From Aplectana chamaeleonis (lineage: Eukaryota > Nematoda > Chromadorea > Rhabditida > Cosmocercidae), in assembly GCA_029168955.1 (NCBI GenBank), contig JAPDOI010001427.1:62001-126000 (forward strand): DNA of 64,000 nt, read 5' to 3'. Within the stretch, counting starts at the first letter, position 1. Every line of letters starts with the position of its first letter. Both the position numbers and the translations under genes were made by a program. The notes beneath the pieces were generated by a model. That model was not told where the DNA came from, did not search any database, and saw only the letters and a program-made list of their open reading frames with translations. Of this stretch, positions 46,314 to 57,900 are shown one piece after another.

Positions 46314-46752
46314 TCACGATGATCATCATTGTTGACTTTCCACAGTAAAATGATAGAGGAGAAGGATCCTAGGCTCCCAGTGTCGAAAGAACGGTAGAAA
46401 ACGAGCAAGGAGCGGCAAAATGACGGTTGCAAACAAGCGTTTTGGTGCCCCAGACACGCCTCGGGCCCCAGATCGGCCCCTCGAAAGGAACAAATGAAGA
46501 CTCGGATTATAGGAATGATCAAGTGAAGGAAGTGCTGATAAGTGAGCTGATCGCTTCATTGCACTGATAGGTATCATCCTTCTAGCGGTCAATTCCTCCA
46601 CGCTCAAAAATCAACGTAAACAAGAGAGGGCCTATTTTTGCTCAAAAACGCGTCTTTCGTGTCCTTTTTAAGCACGCCTTGCTATATAGGACACCAGACC
46701 ATCCGTAAACCGTGGAGATGTCGGAAGTGAAATTTATCGTGAACACTGCCTT
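46314..46752 (+). mobile_element. MITE D, full copy (439 bp)
   Basis: TA-AAGGCAGTGTTCACGATG to TTATCGTGAACACTGCCTT-TA. The interior contains GTCGAAAGAACGGTAGAAAA, GTGCTGATAAGTGAGCTGAT and GCTATATAGGACACCAGACC. A second full copy (with an insertion) is at 52330-53144. Confidence 0.92.
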
Positions 46753-46844
46753 TAATGACTCGCACTGGGACTCTCGAATGATCTTCTCCATTACCATAAT
46801 TACTATCCTCACGTCGACGAATCGTTCAATACGTTTCCTTTATC

Positions 46845-47130
46845 CATATATACTCTGTTTATCTCGAATTGCACAAAACACGGCCCGCCACCCGCTCTCT
46901 ATGTACCATAGTGCACGTCCATCGACACGTTCTCGGCCGACCCAGGTGGGTACGCCAGTGCCGCCACGGTACAGTGGCAGGGTGGATTGTTGAGTGGAGG
47001 CGGCACTGGCGTGTTGATTCGCATGCCAACCGGGGTCGGCCGAGAACGCGTCCATGGACGTGCACTACAGTACATAGAGGGCCAGTAGCGGACCGTTTTG
47101 TGCAATTCGAGATAAACAGAGTATACAATT
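46845..47130. mobile_element. Foldback, about 120-bp arms
   Basis: The left arm 46849-46970 (TATACTCTGTTTATCTCGAA, TTGCACAAAACACGG, CACGTCCAT, TTCTCGGCCGACCC) and the right arm 47000-47128 are inverted. Open frames on both strands are mirror images. Confidence 0.88.
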
Positions 47131-47139
47131 CTTGTATGA

Positions 47140-47770
47140 TGACGAGTCAACCATTTCTCCGTCAAGGTTTTTTTTTTCAAAATTCCTGCTAGCCTCAGCT
47201 GCTTTACTTGAGTGGTTCCCTATCCCTCTATTCAGATAAATTTCATTCAGATAAGGGCGATCGAGGGCAAGTTTCACATGTTAGAATAAATTGGATACAA
47301 CGTTTCAGAACACCTCAAATTATTCCAAAATCCTTTTTGGAAATGAAGAAAAAAACAATGAAAATTGTTCATCTATTCTTCATAAACTTGAAATGACTCC
47401 GTGAAATCAAAAATGTGACATGTATTTGATGAAAGTAATTAATTGGGATTTGATTCGAATATCCGGGTGAGTAATCGAATTTTTTAAAAGTTCTCGAAAT
47501 ATGTATATAACAAAATCGTTGATATTTTTCGCTTGCTGAATAATTTTGGCCTGACCAGTGATCAATAATTTGAGTTTGTTTAAGTTTTTCTCTCGCACGT
47601 TTTTCTCATGATTTTGTTATACCCTTCTCCCGTACATTTTGATATGCCTTTTTCAGAAGACGAAATTTTCGTGTTCTACATAGTCTTTGATTTCCGATCT
47701 GCCCAGATAGTTCACGATGTGTGAGTTGGCACCTGTTGAGGTAAGACGCCGTGGCTGCTTCGGAGCCTAC
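47140..47770. other. No recognisable feature
   Basis: AT-rich spacer; nothing supported. Confidence 0.4.
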
Positions 47771-47774
47771 AGGT

Positions 47775-47910
47775 ACCAAAGCGGCACTATTGCGGAGCCG
47801 CGCCGGCACTACCGCGAAGCCGTGGCGGAACTACCGCGGAGCCGTAGCGGTGATGCGGCTGTGCGGCTTCGGCTCTGCGATAGTGCCGCAGCGGCTCCGG
47901 AAGAGTATCC
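47775..47910. repeat. GC-rich 22-bp tandem repeat with inverted tail
   Basis: Three units of GGCACTACCGCGAAGCCGTG-type sequence (47783-47850), followed by an inverted stretch CTCTGCGATAGTGCCGCAGC. Confidence 0.75.
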
Positions 47911-47929
47911 CATATGAAGTTAATCAAGA

Positions 47930-48065
47930 ATTTCTGAAAGTTGGGCTCCGCAGAAAAGGTTAAGGATTTGGCATTGCTCTAAATGTCGTGAAATTGTTCC
48001 ATTAGATTTGGCTATCGAACTGATTTCCTCAATGTAGTGAAATTGTTGAATCGATTTGGCTGTTG
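47930..48065. repeat. Foldback arm fragment 'CCAAATCRT' (inverse of 35.4 kb)
   Basis: GAAAGTTGGGCTCCGCAGAA, AAGGATTTGGCATTGCTCTA and ATTGTTCCATTAGATTTGGC are the inverse of 35460-35585 with few changes. Confidence 0.75.
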
Positions 48066-48069
48066 TTGG

Positions 48070-48660
48070 TATATGCAGATAGACTACAGAAGGGGAAAAC
48101 ATTTTTGCAGATTCGAGTGTCAGCGAAGCTAGGCATGTTTGCCACAAAAAAAACCGCTTCCCAATTTTTATCACTTTGTGTACCTTGGCTGTCATAGCTA
48201 GAGAAAATAGCGAAAAGGTCTAACAAAACGCTCACATTTGCGGGGGGAAACGGTTTCGAAACGGCTTTGAGGTGAGCAACAATTTTCCGCAAACCTACAA
48301 GCACTTCATCTCTGCCGTGTGTTTATGCCAACTGAGGCAAACAAACGCCGAAAAGGCATTGTAACTGGTGACTCCATGGTTTTAAATTCTATCAAGGACG
48401 AGAGTGCGTGCATGAGTCCCTCAAATGAATTAGGAACTCAGAAAACAACAAACTCCTGTTACAATTTTTTGATCTTGTATTGAAAAAAGGTACTCAAATT
48501 CTTGTTTCACCATAGTAATAATATTTTTAGTGGTTAATGCTATTCTGTATTGCTGTTTACGATTTACGATTTACGGTGGTTTCAACGTAATTACGTATTA
48601 CGGTTCACGAAATTTGAAATTTCATTTACGCACACCTCTGCTACCGAGTGATATGAAACT
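48070..48660. other. Region downstream of P4HA, no further gene seen
   Basis: It contains short ACGATTTACG palindromic runs (48560-48610) ending CGCACACCTCTG, which could be one end of an unpaired hAT-like element. Confidence 0.35.
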
Positions 48661-48665
48661 CTATG

Positions 48666-48671
48666 TTTATT
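48666..48671 (-). terminator. Candidate poly(A) signal AATAAA for P4HA
   Basis: An AATAAA hexamer on the minus strand lies about 190 bases after the TAA stop of the last P4HA exon, a plausible 3' UTR length. Confidence 0.5.
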
Positions 48672-48861
48672 AAACACGAAACACGAAGGCAAGATGTATA
48701 CCACTTTCAACAAACAAAAACAGTATCGAACAAATATGCAGTGAGTGACAAAACAACAACATTGGCGTTTATACCCAGCCCTTACAGGTGAACAAGTACT
48801 CATGAAACTGAGACATCATACAGACATTATACTTAGAGCTCTATGGCTAGACCGGAGGTGC

Positions 48862-48987
48862 TTACGTGCGACTCCTCCCACGAGCATGTGGAGTCAGATC
48901 TCCAACGTAATTCTCCTGAACGTCTTCATCCAAGCCGCATGGTCGGGTGAACTCCTGACCTCGTTCGTGAATCCACTTGTTTGAAAC
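48862..48987 (-). CDS. P4HA: P4HA last exon with stop codon (126 bp)
   Basis: After acceptor TTGTGCAG it reads VSNKWIHERGQEFTRPC, then GLDEDVQENYVGDLTPHARG and RSRT, followed by TAA. KWVSNKW..E..RPC is the canonical C-terminal block of animal P4H alpha subunits. The intron before it is 190 bp. The stop lies inside CGCACGTAAGC, which also looks like a splice donor (CGCAC|GTAAGC), so a longer alternative C-terminus is possible. No ER-retention signal is expected, because the PDI partner supplies it. Confidence 0.94.
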   Translation of the reverse strand, partial: VSNKWIHERGQEFTRPCGLDEDVQENYVGDLTPHARGRSRT

Positions 48988-51900
48988 CTGCACAAGGAAT
49001 ATGGGATAAACACCAAACATAATGGACGTCATTTATTACTTTTCGTTTCTTCTTCTGAATAACCTAGATTGTTAGGTATTTTCTGCTTTGCATCTTGAAG
49101 GATGAAACATTAGGATTTCTTCCATGTTTACAAAGTACCCGCATACTGAACCTGAAACTCTCATTGCCCAAACATACCCATTTGACGCCGAGCAGAACTG
49201 GGCAAGCCGCATGTCGCGTTCGCATATCTCCCTCTCCGCTTCGCATCAGATTGTACCAGAAGAGCGCGTCGTACTTGGACGGGAACACAGCTGTGCCGAG
49301 CTGATTGAAAACAGTCGCACCTCCACGCTCAGGCTGCGTCATCTAGAAAGAAGCCTATTATTCGTCAGGAATAGATTCTAGGAATTCCGTCAGACATCCG
49401 ACATTTTCAATAGAACTCTCAGAACTCCAGCGCATACCGAGTGCATAGAAATATACAGCAGCGCGTTAAAAGAAAATTCCAAAGATACAAGTGGAACCAC
49501 TATTGAAGCTTGGCACACTTTTTTAACACTTAAAGGCAGCAGACGCGCTCAACAATGGTATCGATTTTATGACATAAAGCAAAAGTTTTGAGCTGGTTGT
49601 AGTGGGGACTGACGAAAAAACGAACGAAAACTGTGTGCAAATAGAGGAACAACGGTTATTTTGTTATCGGGTGAAAGTGGAAAAGTTTGACCGCGCGCGG
49701 TTGAAACCGCAAATATTGGCAACAAAACGATTGAGATAGACAAGCCGATATACTCTCACAGCCTGTACTGGAACGTTCACCTCGTTGGAAGCATCAAAGA
49801 CCAGCCAAAGTGACCGTATTAGTACTGTCAATCTGGACGAGTTTGTATTTTGGGGCGGGGTTGCAGAAATTTTTCGACTTGCATTACTGAAATTTAGTAG
49901 TTTTGACTCGTTTTTGACGCCTCCAACGGCGTGAGCAGTCTACTAGGATCCATGCGACTCCAGAAACGCTTCAGGAGCGTGCCGCGCTTGCGGTGAGGAC
50001 TATGAAAGATGCCTTATGGAAGTTGTTTCAAGTATGGTTATTCAAGCAATGATAAAAAGGAGTACAATTTTTCCCAAGTAAAACAAAAAAATCGAGTGCT
50101 TGACGTGTGTGCGCAGTGTGAACACACGCTCTCTTAAAGGCAGTGTTCACGATGATTCTCATCCCCGAGTTTTTCACAGAAAACGAAGCGTTGGCCTCTA
50201 AGTGTTACCAAAATCACGAAGAAATGGAGAGAAACGCACTAATTCGTCTTATTTCAGTGACACTATTCTATGGCCTGGACTAGTTGTCTGGTTGGATGAA
50301 CATGTTCACGGTGGTTGTCACCGGTAAAAAATAGGACTAATCGAAAATGGAAGAATATTTTGGGCAAAACAGTATTAGTTAGGGCCCGGAGGAAAGAACA
50401 GAGCAACACAGAATGGAGAATTGCAAAAGGCGGGTCCACAAAAGATTTCATTGTCACAACGAACAGTTCCATTGATACTTAAAGGCAGTGGTCGCGATCA
50501 AATATGCTTGTCGACTTTTTCTCTCCAAACCTTTTCCTGGGTCTCGAGTAGTAGGACCTATACGAAAAAATCGCGAAACAACCACTGTTTTGGGCCGAAT
50601 TTGAAACCTGAACTTTCTTGCCTTTTGATGGTGGACGAGCCCTCTTCACATCATCGGCATCGATGACCTCTTATATCAAGAACATCAGCTAGCTTGAAAT
50701 TGAATGTCAATCAATGAACCTTCGAATTTATGTACACATCTAGTCAAAAACATTGACTGAAGTGATGCTTTCATTATTCAACTGTTTTTATTCGTTAAAT
50801 TTGCATTTATTTCGTCCTCTGAGTGTCGATGATTTTTGACTGCTCGGCATGAGACTGCGATCTGTTTCGTCATCGCTGTGCACGTGTGCACGAACTAGCT
50901 TCTTTGGGCCCTAGAAACTCTATTTGTAGACCGTTTTTCACCGCGCTACCTTCATAGTTTTTCAGCTGTTTTTGATCTAAGTTGATTTTTGTAGTTTTTT
51001 CGATAACGTTTTTCATCGTGACCACTGCCTTTAAGAGGCGGGCTGATACTTGAGGATTTCGTGCCCTTCTGGTGCGTTTTTCTCGGTTTCTTCGTCATTT
51101 CAGTTCTACTCGGGTGCCAAACAATCGATTTAGCGATTAATCTCAAAATCGAAGATTATCGTGAACACTGCCTTTAAAGGCAGAGTCCACGATAAAAACC
51201 ATGTCTGATTTTTTGGTGGAGATCGGCAGCTGCGGGGCCTAGCGAAACCCTAATGTTGGAAAAACTAAGAAAAATGAGCTCGGAACGGTCCCCTACGGCC
51301 CCAAAGTTGGACACCCGTCAGCTCGTCACACCCAGATGCACTTTCCACGCCCACCGACGTGAACAAATGAATGCTCGAGATTGTGAGATGAGCGATGGTT
51401 TCCGATCAATAGCCTCGTTCTTCCTTTCATTCTCAACGCCTCTCTTTACTCAGGTCAGCTCGCATGCATCGGCTGCAAAAGACGGAAGTTACAAGCCTCG
51501 GACAACTCGTTCACCATGCTGCCCTAGCTCAATTTTTGAAGGACCATAACTCCGTTCCCAGAAGGTCTCGTACGATCCCAAAAACATTATTGGAATCAGC
51601 AGGTGACCTTCTTCACAGTGGGCCGAAAAGCAGAGAAACGATTCTTATCGTGAACACTGCCTATCGTGAACACTGCCTTTGAAGGCAGTGGTCGCGATCA
51701 AATATGCTTGTCGTCTTTGTCTCTCTAAACCCTTTTCTGGGTCTTGAGTAGTAGGACCTATAAGAAAAAATCGCGAAAAAACCATTGTTTTGGGCAAAAT
51801 TTGAAGCCTGAACTTTCTTGTCTTTTGACGGTGGACGAGCTCACTCCATATCATCGGCATCGATGACCTCTTATATCAAGAACATAAGCTGGCTTGAAAT

Positions 51901-54900
51901 TGAATTTCAATCAATGCAGCTTCGGATTTATGTACACATCTAGTCAAAAACATTGACTGAAGTGCTTGCTTTCATTGTTCAACTGTTTTATTAGGTAAAT
52001 TTGCATTTATTTCGTCCTCTGAATGTCGATGATTTTTGACTGCTCGGCATGAGACTGCGATCTAATTCGTCATCGCTGTGCACGTGTGCACGAACTGGCT
52101 GCTTTGGGCCTTAGAAACTCTAATTCTAGCCCGTTTTTCACCGCTCTACCTTTATAGTTTTTCAGCTGTTTTTTATCTAAGCTGATTTTTGTAGTTTTTT
52201 CTATAACGTTTTTCATCGTGACCACTGCCTTTAAGTGTTGAATAGATCTGCAATTTGTATTCTCTTACGAATGGTCAAATTCCGGAAACAGTAATATTTC
52301 CAACCGACTCTTTCCCGACGACATAACTAAAGGCGGCGTTCACGATGAAATGATAGGCGAGAAGTACCCTAGGTTCTGTAGTTGTGCACGAACGAAATTT
52401 TCGAAAAAATTTTCGAAATTTTTTTCGTTCGTTCGAAAACTCCTCGAACGAAATTTTTTCAGATTCCGTTAGTTCGACATTTCGTTGAACGAAGGTTTTC
52501 AATTTTCGTCCGTTCGAAATCCGATTTTTCAAAATTCCTTCGAAATTCGTTCGTTCGGAATTCTTCCGAACAAATTTGGACAAAAGTTCGAAATTTCGAT
52601 TAGTTTCGAATTTCGTTCGTTCGACCTCCGAAATCGAAAGTTTTTCAAAACTCGTTCGTTCGAAATTGTTTCGACCGGTTTTTTTTTCGTTTTTCGTTAG
52701 CTCAAAATTATTTTTCGAACGAAAATTTCTCGATTTTCGTTCGTTCGACATTTTTTTTCGAAATTGTACAACTATACTAGGCTTCATGTGTCGAAAGAAC
52801 GGAAGAAAACGAGCCATGAGTGACAAAATAACGGCTGCGAGCAAGCGTTTTGGTGTACCAGAACCGCCCCCTCGATATGAACAAATAAAGACTCAGATTA
52901 CAGGAATGATCAAGCCAAGAAAGTGCTGATAAGTGAGCTGATCGCTTCATTGCATTGATAGGCATCATCCTTCATAGTGGTCAATTCCTCCACGCTCAAA
53001 AATCAACGTAAACAAGGGAGGACCTATCCTGGCTCAAAAACGCGACTTTCGCGTCCTTTTCAAGCGTGTTTCGCTATATAGGGCACCAGACCTTCTGTAA
53101 ACCGTGGAGATATTGCAAGTGAAATTTATCGTGAACACTGCCTTTAAAAAACAGTAGAATCCAGCAAAGCCTGGGTCCTGGCGGCGCGCTAGCACGGCAA
53201 AACGTTCCCAAAGGGTTGTCCTGTTTTTGCGGTTCGACACATCACGCAACTAAATTCAAGTAAAGCTGTCTCCATTGGAATTAGAGCCGCAGAAGGCGAG
53301 ACAGCTCCTCACTCGGTGGGTAGAGAGCCCCTATCCGAACGCAATTAAAGTCTGTCCGAATGAGAATGTCCGCCCACGCGGTCGGCGTGAAGATATTGCT
53401 CGGACAAGCCTACCCGCGACTGAGGTACAGCTTACTGGGATACTGTTCACTATTCGTCAAATTTTCTTGCTAATCGATTGACAGGTCTGCAAAATGCCTT
53501 CGCGACAGCCAATCAACACTCCCACCGACCGCGAGGGCGGAGAGCCTCGCTGCGTGATAGCAAGTTTTATAGTGGAAATCTTTCCACTGGTTGTCAGTCG
53601 ATCAAACAATAAATAGAAGTTGCTATAAAAAAGATTAGTTACTTTGGGTGTAGTTCAATTTTCTGTCAAGGCTATGCTGAAAGGAGCATCAAAATAGGAA
53701 TTGGTATCCAACAAACTTCTTGTATGTATTAGAAAGCTGAGCATTCTTAAACACTAAAGAGGCATCGCAGAAATTTTCTACGAGACTTCCATTCATAGGA
53801 GGGGGGATCATTTCTCCGTTGAGACCCTTGCCAATGGGAGGAAGAATGGTTGCATAGCTCAGAAGATAGAGCACTCGGCTAAAGCAGTGTAGGTCTATGG
53901 GTTCAACGCTATGCCCAATCGTGAACTGGTAGACGGAGAAGCCCGCACTGCCTGATTCTGAGAGCTCGAATCCGCCGCAATTTCAGGCATTTCTATATCT
54001 GCTGCCAAATAAGCTCATTTTGGAGTCCGACTTCTTGTGGAATATGAAGCCCCTGACTCAGTCACTCTCCCGATTCAGCTTAGCAGTTTGAAGTGGGTGA
54101 TACATCGAGTCGTGACCTCACCGCGGCCTGACGGGACCGAGTTCTCCGGCAATCGCTCCGCCTACGACGCAAAATCTTTGGACGGTGATGGAGCTGTCAG
54201 TTATTGCCCCTATCTCGGTGTCGACACACGTCACACCGGAAGGCACGTTGATTGAGCAAAGGTAGGGAGCACCACTTAGGCATCTTTCATAGTACCCACC
54301 GCAAGCGCGGCATGCGCCGGACAAGCGTGCCGCGCTTGCGGTGGGTATTATGAAGGATGCCCAACAGGGATGTTAGTCGTTCGACCAGCCAAATCTGGTG
54401 AGCGCTTCGCGCTCACCACAATTTTGGCCGGTTAAACGACTAACCAATTACGCCCATCCCTGATGCCCGAGTGGTGCTCCCGACCTTTGCGTATCCAAGA
54501 GCTCTACGAGCTTCAACTCACATTCAGGCCAGGTTCACACTTCCAGCCACAAGCAACGCAACGCAATGTTCACCACCAATATCGACCAAAAATCGATATG
54601 ACCGATATGAGGTGTCGCCGTCGCGGCAAGTATGATCCCGGTCTCATGCTTCGGCATAGTGGCCACGATACGAGGAGTCAACGCTCCAGAATGACTCGAT
54701 GAAAGTAAGAGTGTAGAAAGCCACTACGTAGTTTTACCGCAATCGCCACTCTTGCAGGCCACTCTTGCTAAGCCAAGGGTGGGTTTAGCATACGAAGTGA
54801 TCTGCCGGCTCTGCACGCTCCCTCTACATACCCTCTACAAAGCGTTGTGATTCACATCCTTCGAGGCGCGCGCAATGCCTCGGCCTCCGTCTGCCCTCCG

Positions 54901-57900
54901 CTCTCTCACTGTCTCTAACCTCCGCTCCGCAGCAGCACGCGTAGGAACCATGTAAATTTCGCCGTTTTGTAGCCTGTATTTCAGGGCGACATTTACTCGG
55001 ATCAATTACATGCAAGTGTGCGCGTATGCTGATTCTCTTTTCCACACACTCTCGCTGTCTCTCCCCTCGCTGCGCATACGCACGCAAAGGAAAAAGTTTT
55101 GCTCCAAAATAGATGGTACGACCTCGCGCGAGTCAATTGTGAGATGTGCTTGCCGCCACTAGTTTTTGTAGTCTGCGGGGTACCGATTCAAAACGAGGCG
55201 TCGATTTTTTTTGGCATCTCATGATCACACTTCAAGCAACTCACGGAACTCTGAGTTGTCCACCCCCAAAACCACAGGAAATGTAAAGGAATTTCGCCAA
55301 AATGAGTCGACCGAGTGAACAGGACGCGATCATTGCGGCGGGCCCGCGCGGTGTCCGCGATACCACGATTCAGCGGAGTTTCGATCGCGACCGACTCTTT
55401 TCCTAGGGGTCAACTCTACGGAGAAACCATGGACACTGATGGGAAACATAATTTGATTGTTTACATATTCGTGTATACCAGTACTAATAATAAGTGGGTA
55501 TATAACAGTTGTTCGCAAACTATATGAATTGAGAAGATCATAAAAAAGCGTAGATGAAGCTTACGTAGTACAACACGGTCGCGATTCTATTGCCGGTGTT
55601 GAGGCTCTTGAAAGCGTTTTTCTCCTCTTTCTATAAAAAAGATTCATAATTCACAGAAACACTTACGTAAAACAATACGGTAGCAATGCGATTGCCATTC
55701 TCTCGGTAAGGTTCCGTTTCGCCTCTCTAAAAATGGTCCTCATTCAGAACAGTATGTGACAGAATCTCAGACTCGATTAGGAAACGACAGGCTAATTGAG
55801 ACAAATGACTGACTACAACTTGACCAACCTAACCAAAACATGGTAGAGTTACTTTAGGGGTTGAGCAGAGTGCCAACAGTGCGCGGCGCGGCCTCATGAT
55901 GGAGAGCAGTATTGATAGATCGCCGCGATCTATCAATACGACTTATCATCATCAGGCCGCGCCGCGCCCTGTTGGCACTCTGCTCGACACCTTAGGAGGG
56001 AGTGCACGGGCGCACAGCCAGCAAATGAAACGGCTTGTGGCAGTTGCTTCCCCAGGATGATAGGATTAATGTACGGTGCTCAATATGCTCTGAGATACGC
56101 AGCTGACAAAAACGATCGGTGGCTATCTCAGGCATTGTGAGGTTTGTAACGCGCAGTGAACGCGGGTCATAATCTGAACCGCTCCCGTTAGAAACGAAAA
56201 AATGGGCAAAGTGGGTGCCCCATATCCGCCGCTTGCCCCGCTATATCCGGCGATTCACTGCTGTTTGCAGGTTTCGATCATGTTCGGTTCCGCCCGCGAT
56301 ATCCGGCGATTCACTGCCGTTTGCAGGTTTCGACCATGCTAGATTAGATTTACAAAGGCAAAGGAGGTCTTCGTCCTATTATATAAGCACGTGGCGTTAG
56401 GGGCGGCGTCCCCTCGTTTCAATAGGAGCGGGTCTCCCCCAACAAGGACACGGTCCATGTCGCGGCCAGCGTGAGGGAGTCACCCCCACCGCGGTCCGCG
56501 ACAGGGACATCATCCACGCCACGGTCGACCGCGAGGGACCTTCCCTCGCTGAGGACCGCGGGGGAGACCCCTCAGCGTCAAAAATCGTCCAGAGAGTGAC
56601 TCGTAGCCACATTCCAGGAGCGGCCCTGAAAGGCCGACTGCGCTATCTCTGGGATGAGGCCCCTTATATACGTCCTCTGCTTCTGATATGGACCTGGTCA
56701 ATTGTGGATTCATCGATAACGCGATTTGGCAGATCAAACGAGTTCATGCCCTGTCAAATCGTCTTCGAACGCAACACCGAGCCTCTCTGCAGCAGTCACG
56801 TCATCGCCACCCATACGACGGAATCCGAGGTTTGACAGGCGCTGAACGCAGACCGGAATGGCCATGCGGGAACTCTGCCGTTTGCCCCGCACAGGTCGAA
56901 ATGGGACGGTTCAGTGCGCGTTAGAAACGCCAGGATGTCTGAGATGGGACGGTTCAATGCGCGTTAGAAACGCCAGAATGTCTGAGATGGTGCGAACAAA
57001 TGCATCTTGCGAATCCCTGATAGAGACGCTAGGAGTGAGTAGACGTTGCCGTCAATAAAGGATCGCGTCAACCGGATACCTTAAAGGCAATGTTCACGAT
57101 AAAATTCGTCCCTGACTTTTCTTTGAAAAAGAATGGTAGTAGCACCCAGAAGCATAGTAGTGTTGAAAAAACGGATTCAAAAGCCTTCCCAGAGGGAGAA
57201 AACGGTTTTGAAGATTTTTGAGCTCTCTTAGTGAGGATGAAGATTTACTCACCAGAAAAGTGAAAGAAGCGAAAAAAGTAAAGATTTGCGGGAAAACCAT
57301 CACAAAGAAGGTAGAACGACTAATTACAGGTATGCGCACGCCCCCAATGGAAGGCAGTGTTCACGATGAAATGAATGAGCTGTTCATTGCCTCTGATTAT
57401 GAAAGATGCTAAGAAATTGTTAAGCTCTTCCACTGGATTGAACAAGCTACAGTGTCCTCTACCATTATCAGTAGCTAAAATAATGAACGGCCATCACGCC
57501 TATTCATTTCATCGTGACCACCGCCTTTAACGAGGTTTTCACAAATGCTTGTTTCTCCATTTTTCATTTTGCTCTTGGAGGCATCGTTCGCAAAGGAAAC
57601 CCCTTTCCATTTTTCAGGCTCATTTTCATGAATGAGCCCAATGGATCACACCGGTAAACTTTGGCGCGTCAAAAACGTGGGGTTATGAGGTTGGAAGAGG
57701 GTAAAGATGAGGATCCGATACCAGTTCTCACCAGTCTAGCACAAGGAACAGAAGCGCCATGTCATTCGCAAGAGATCCAGTATTCCATATCTTATCTCGG
57801 AAAATCTTATCATCCTAATCTTCACAAGGTTTAAAGCGTAAAACCACTTCAGCCATTCAGAAAAACTTCGAACGTGTTGCACTGGCCACACCGAATTCGA

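Noticed and set aside
52275..52929. Arg/Ser/Phe/Glu-rich frames on both strands
   Set aside because: They come from GAACGAAA-type repeats in an insertion inside MITE D.
53848..53922. Functional tRNA gene
   Set aside because: D arm and B box are recognisable, but the anticodon and acceptor stems do not pair.
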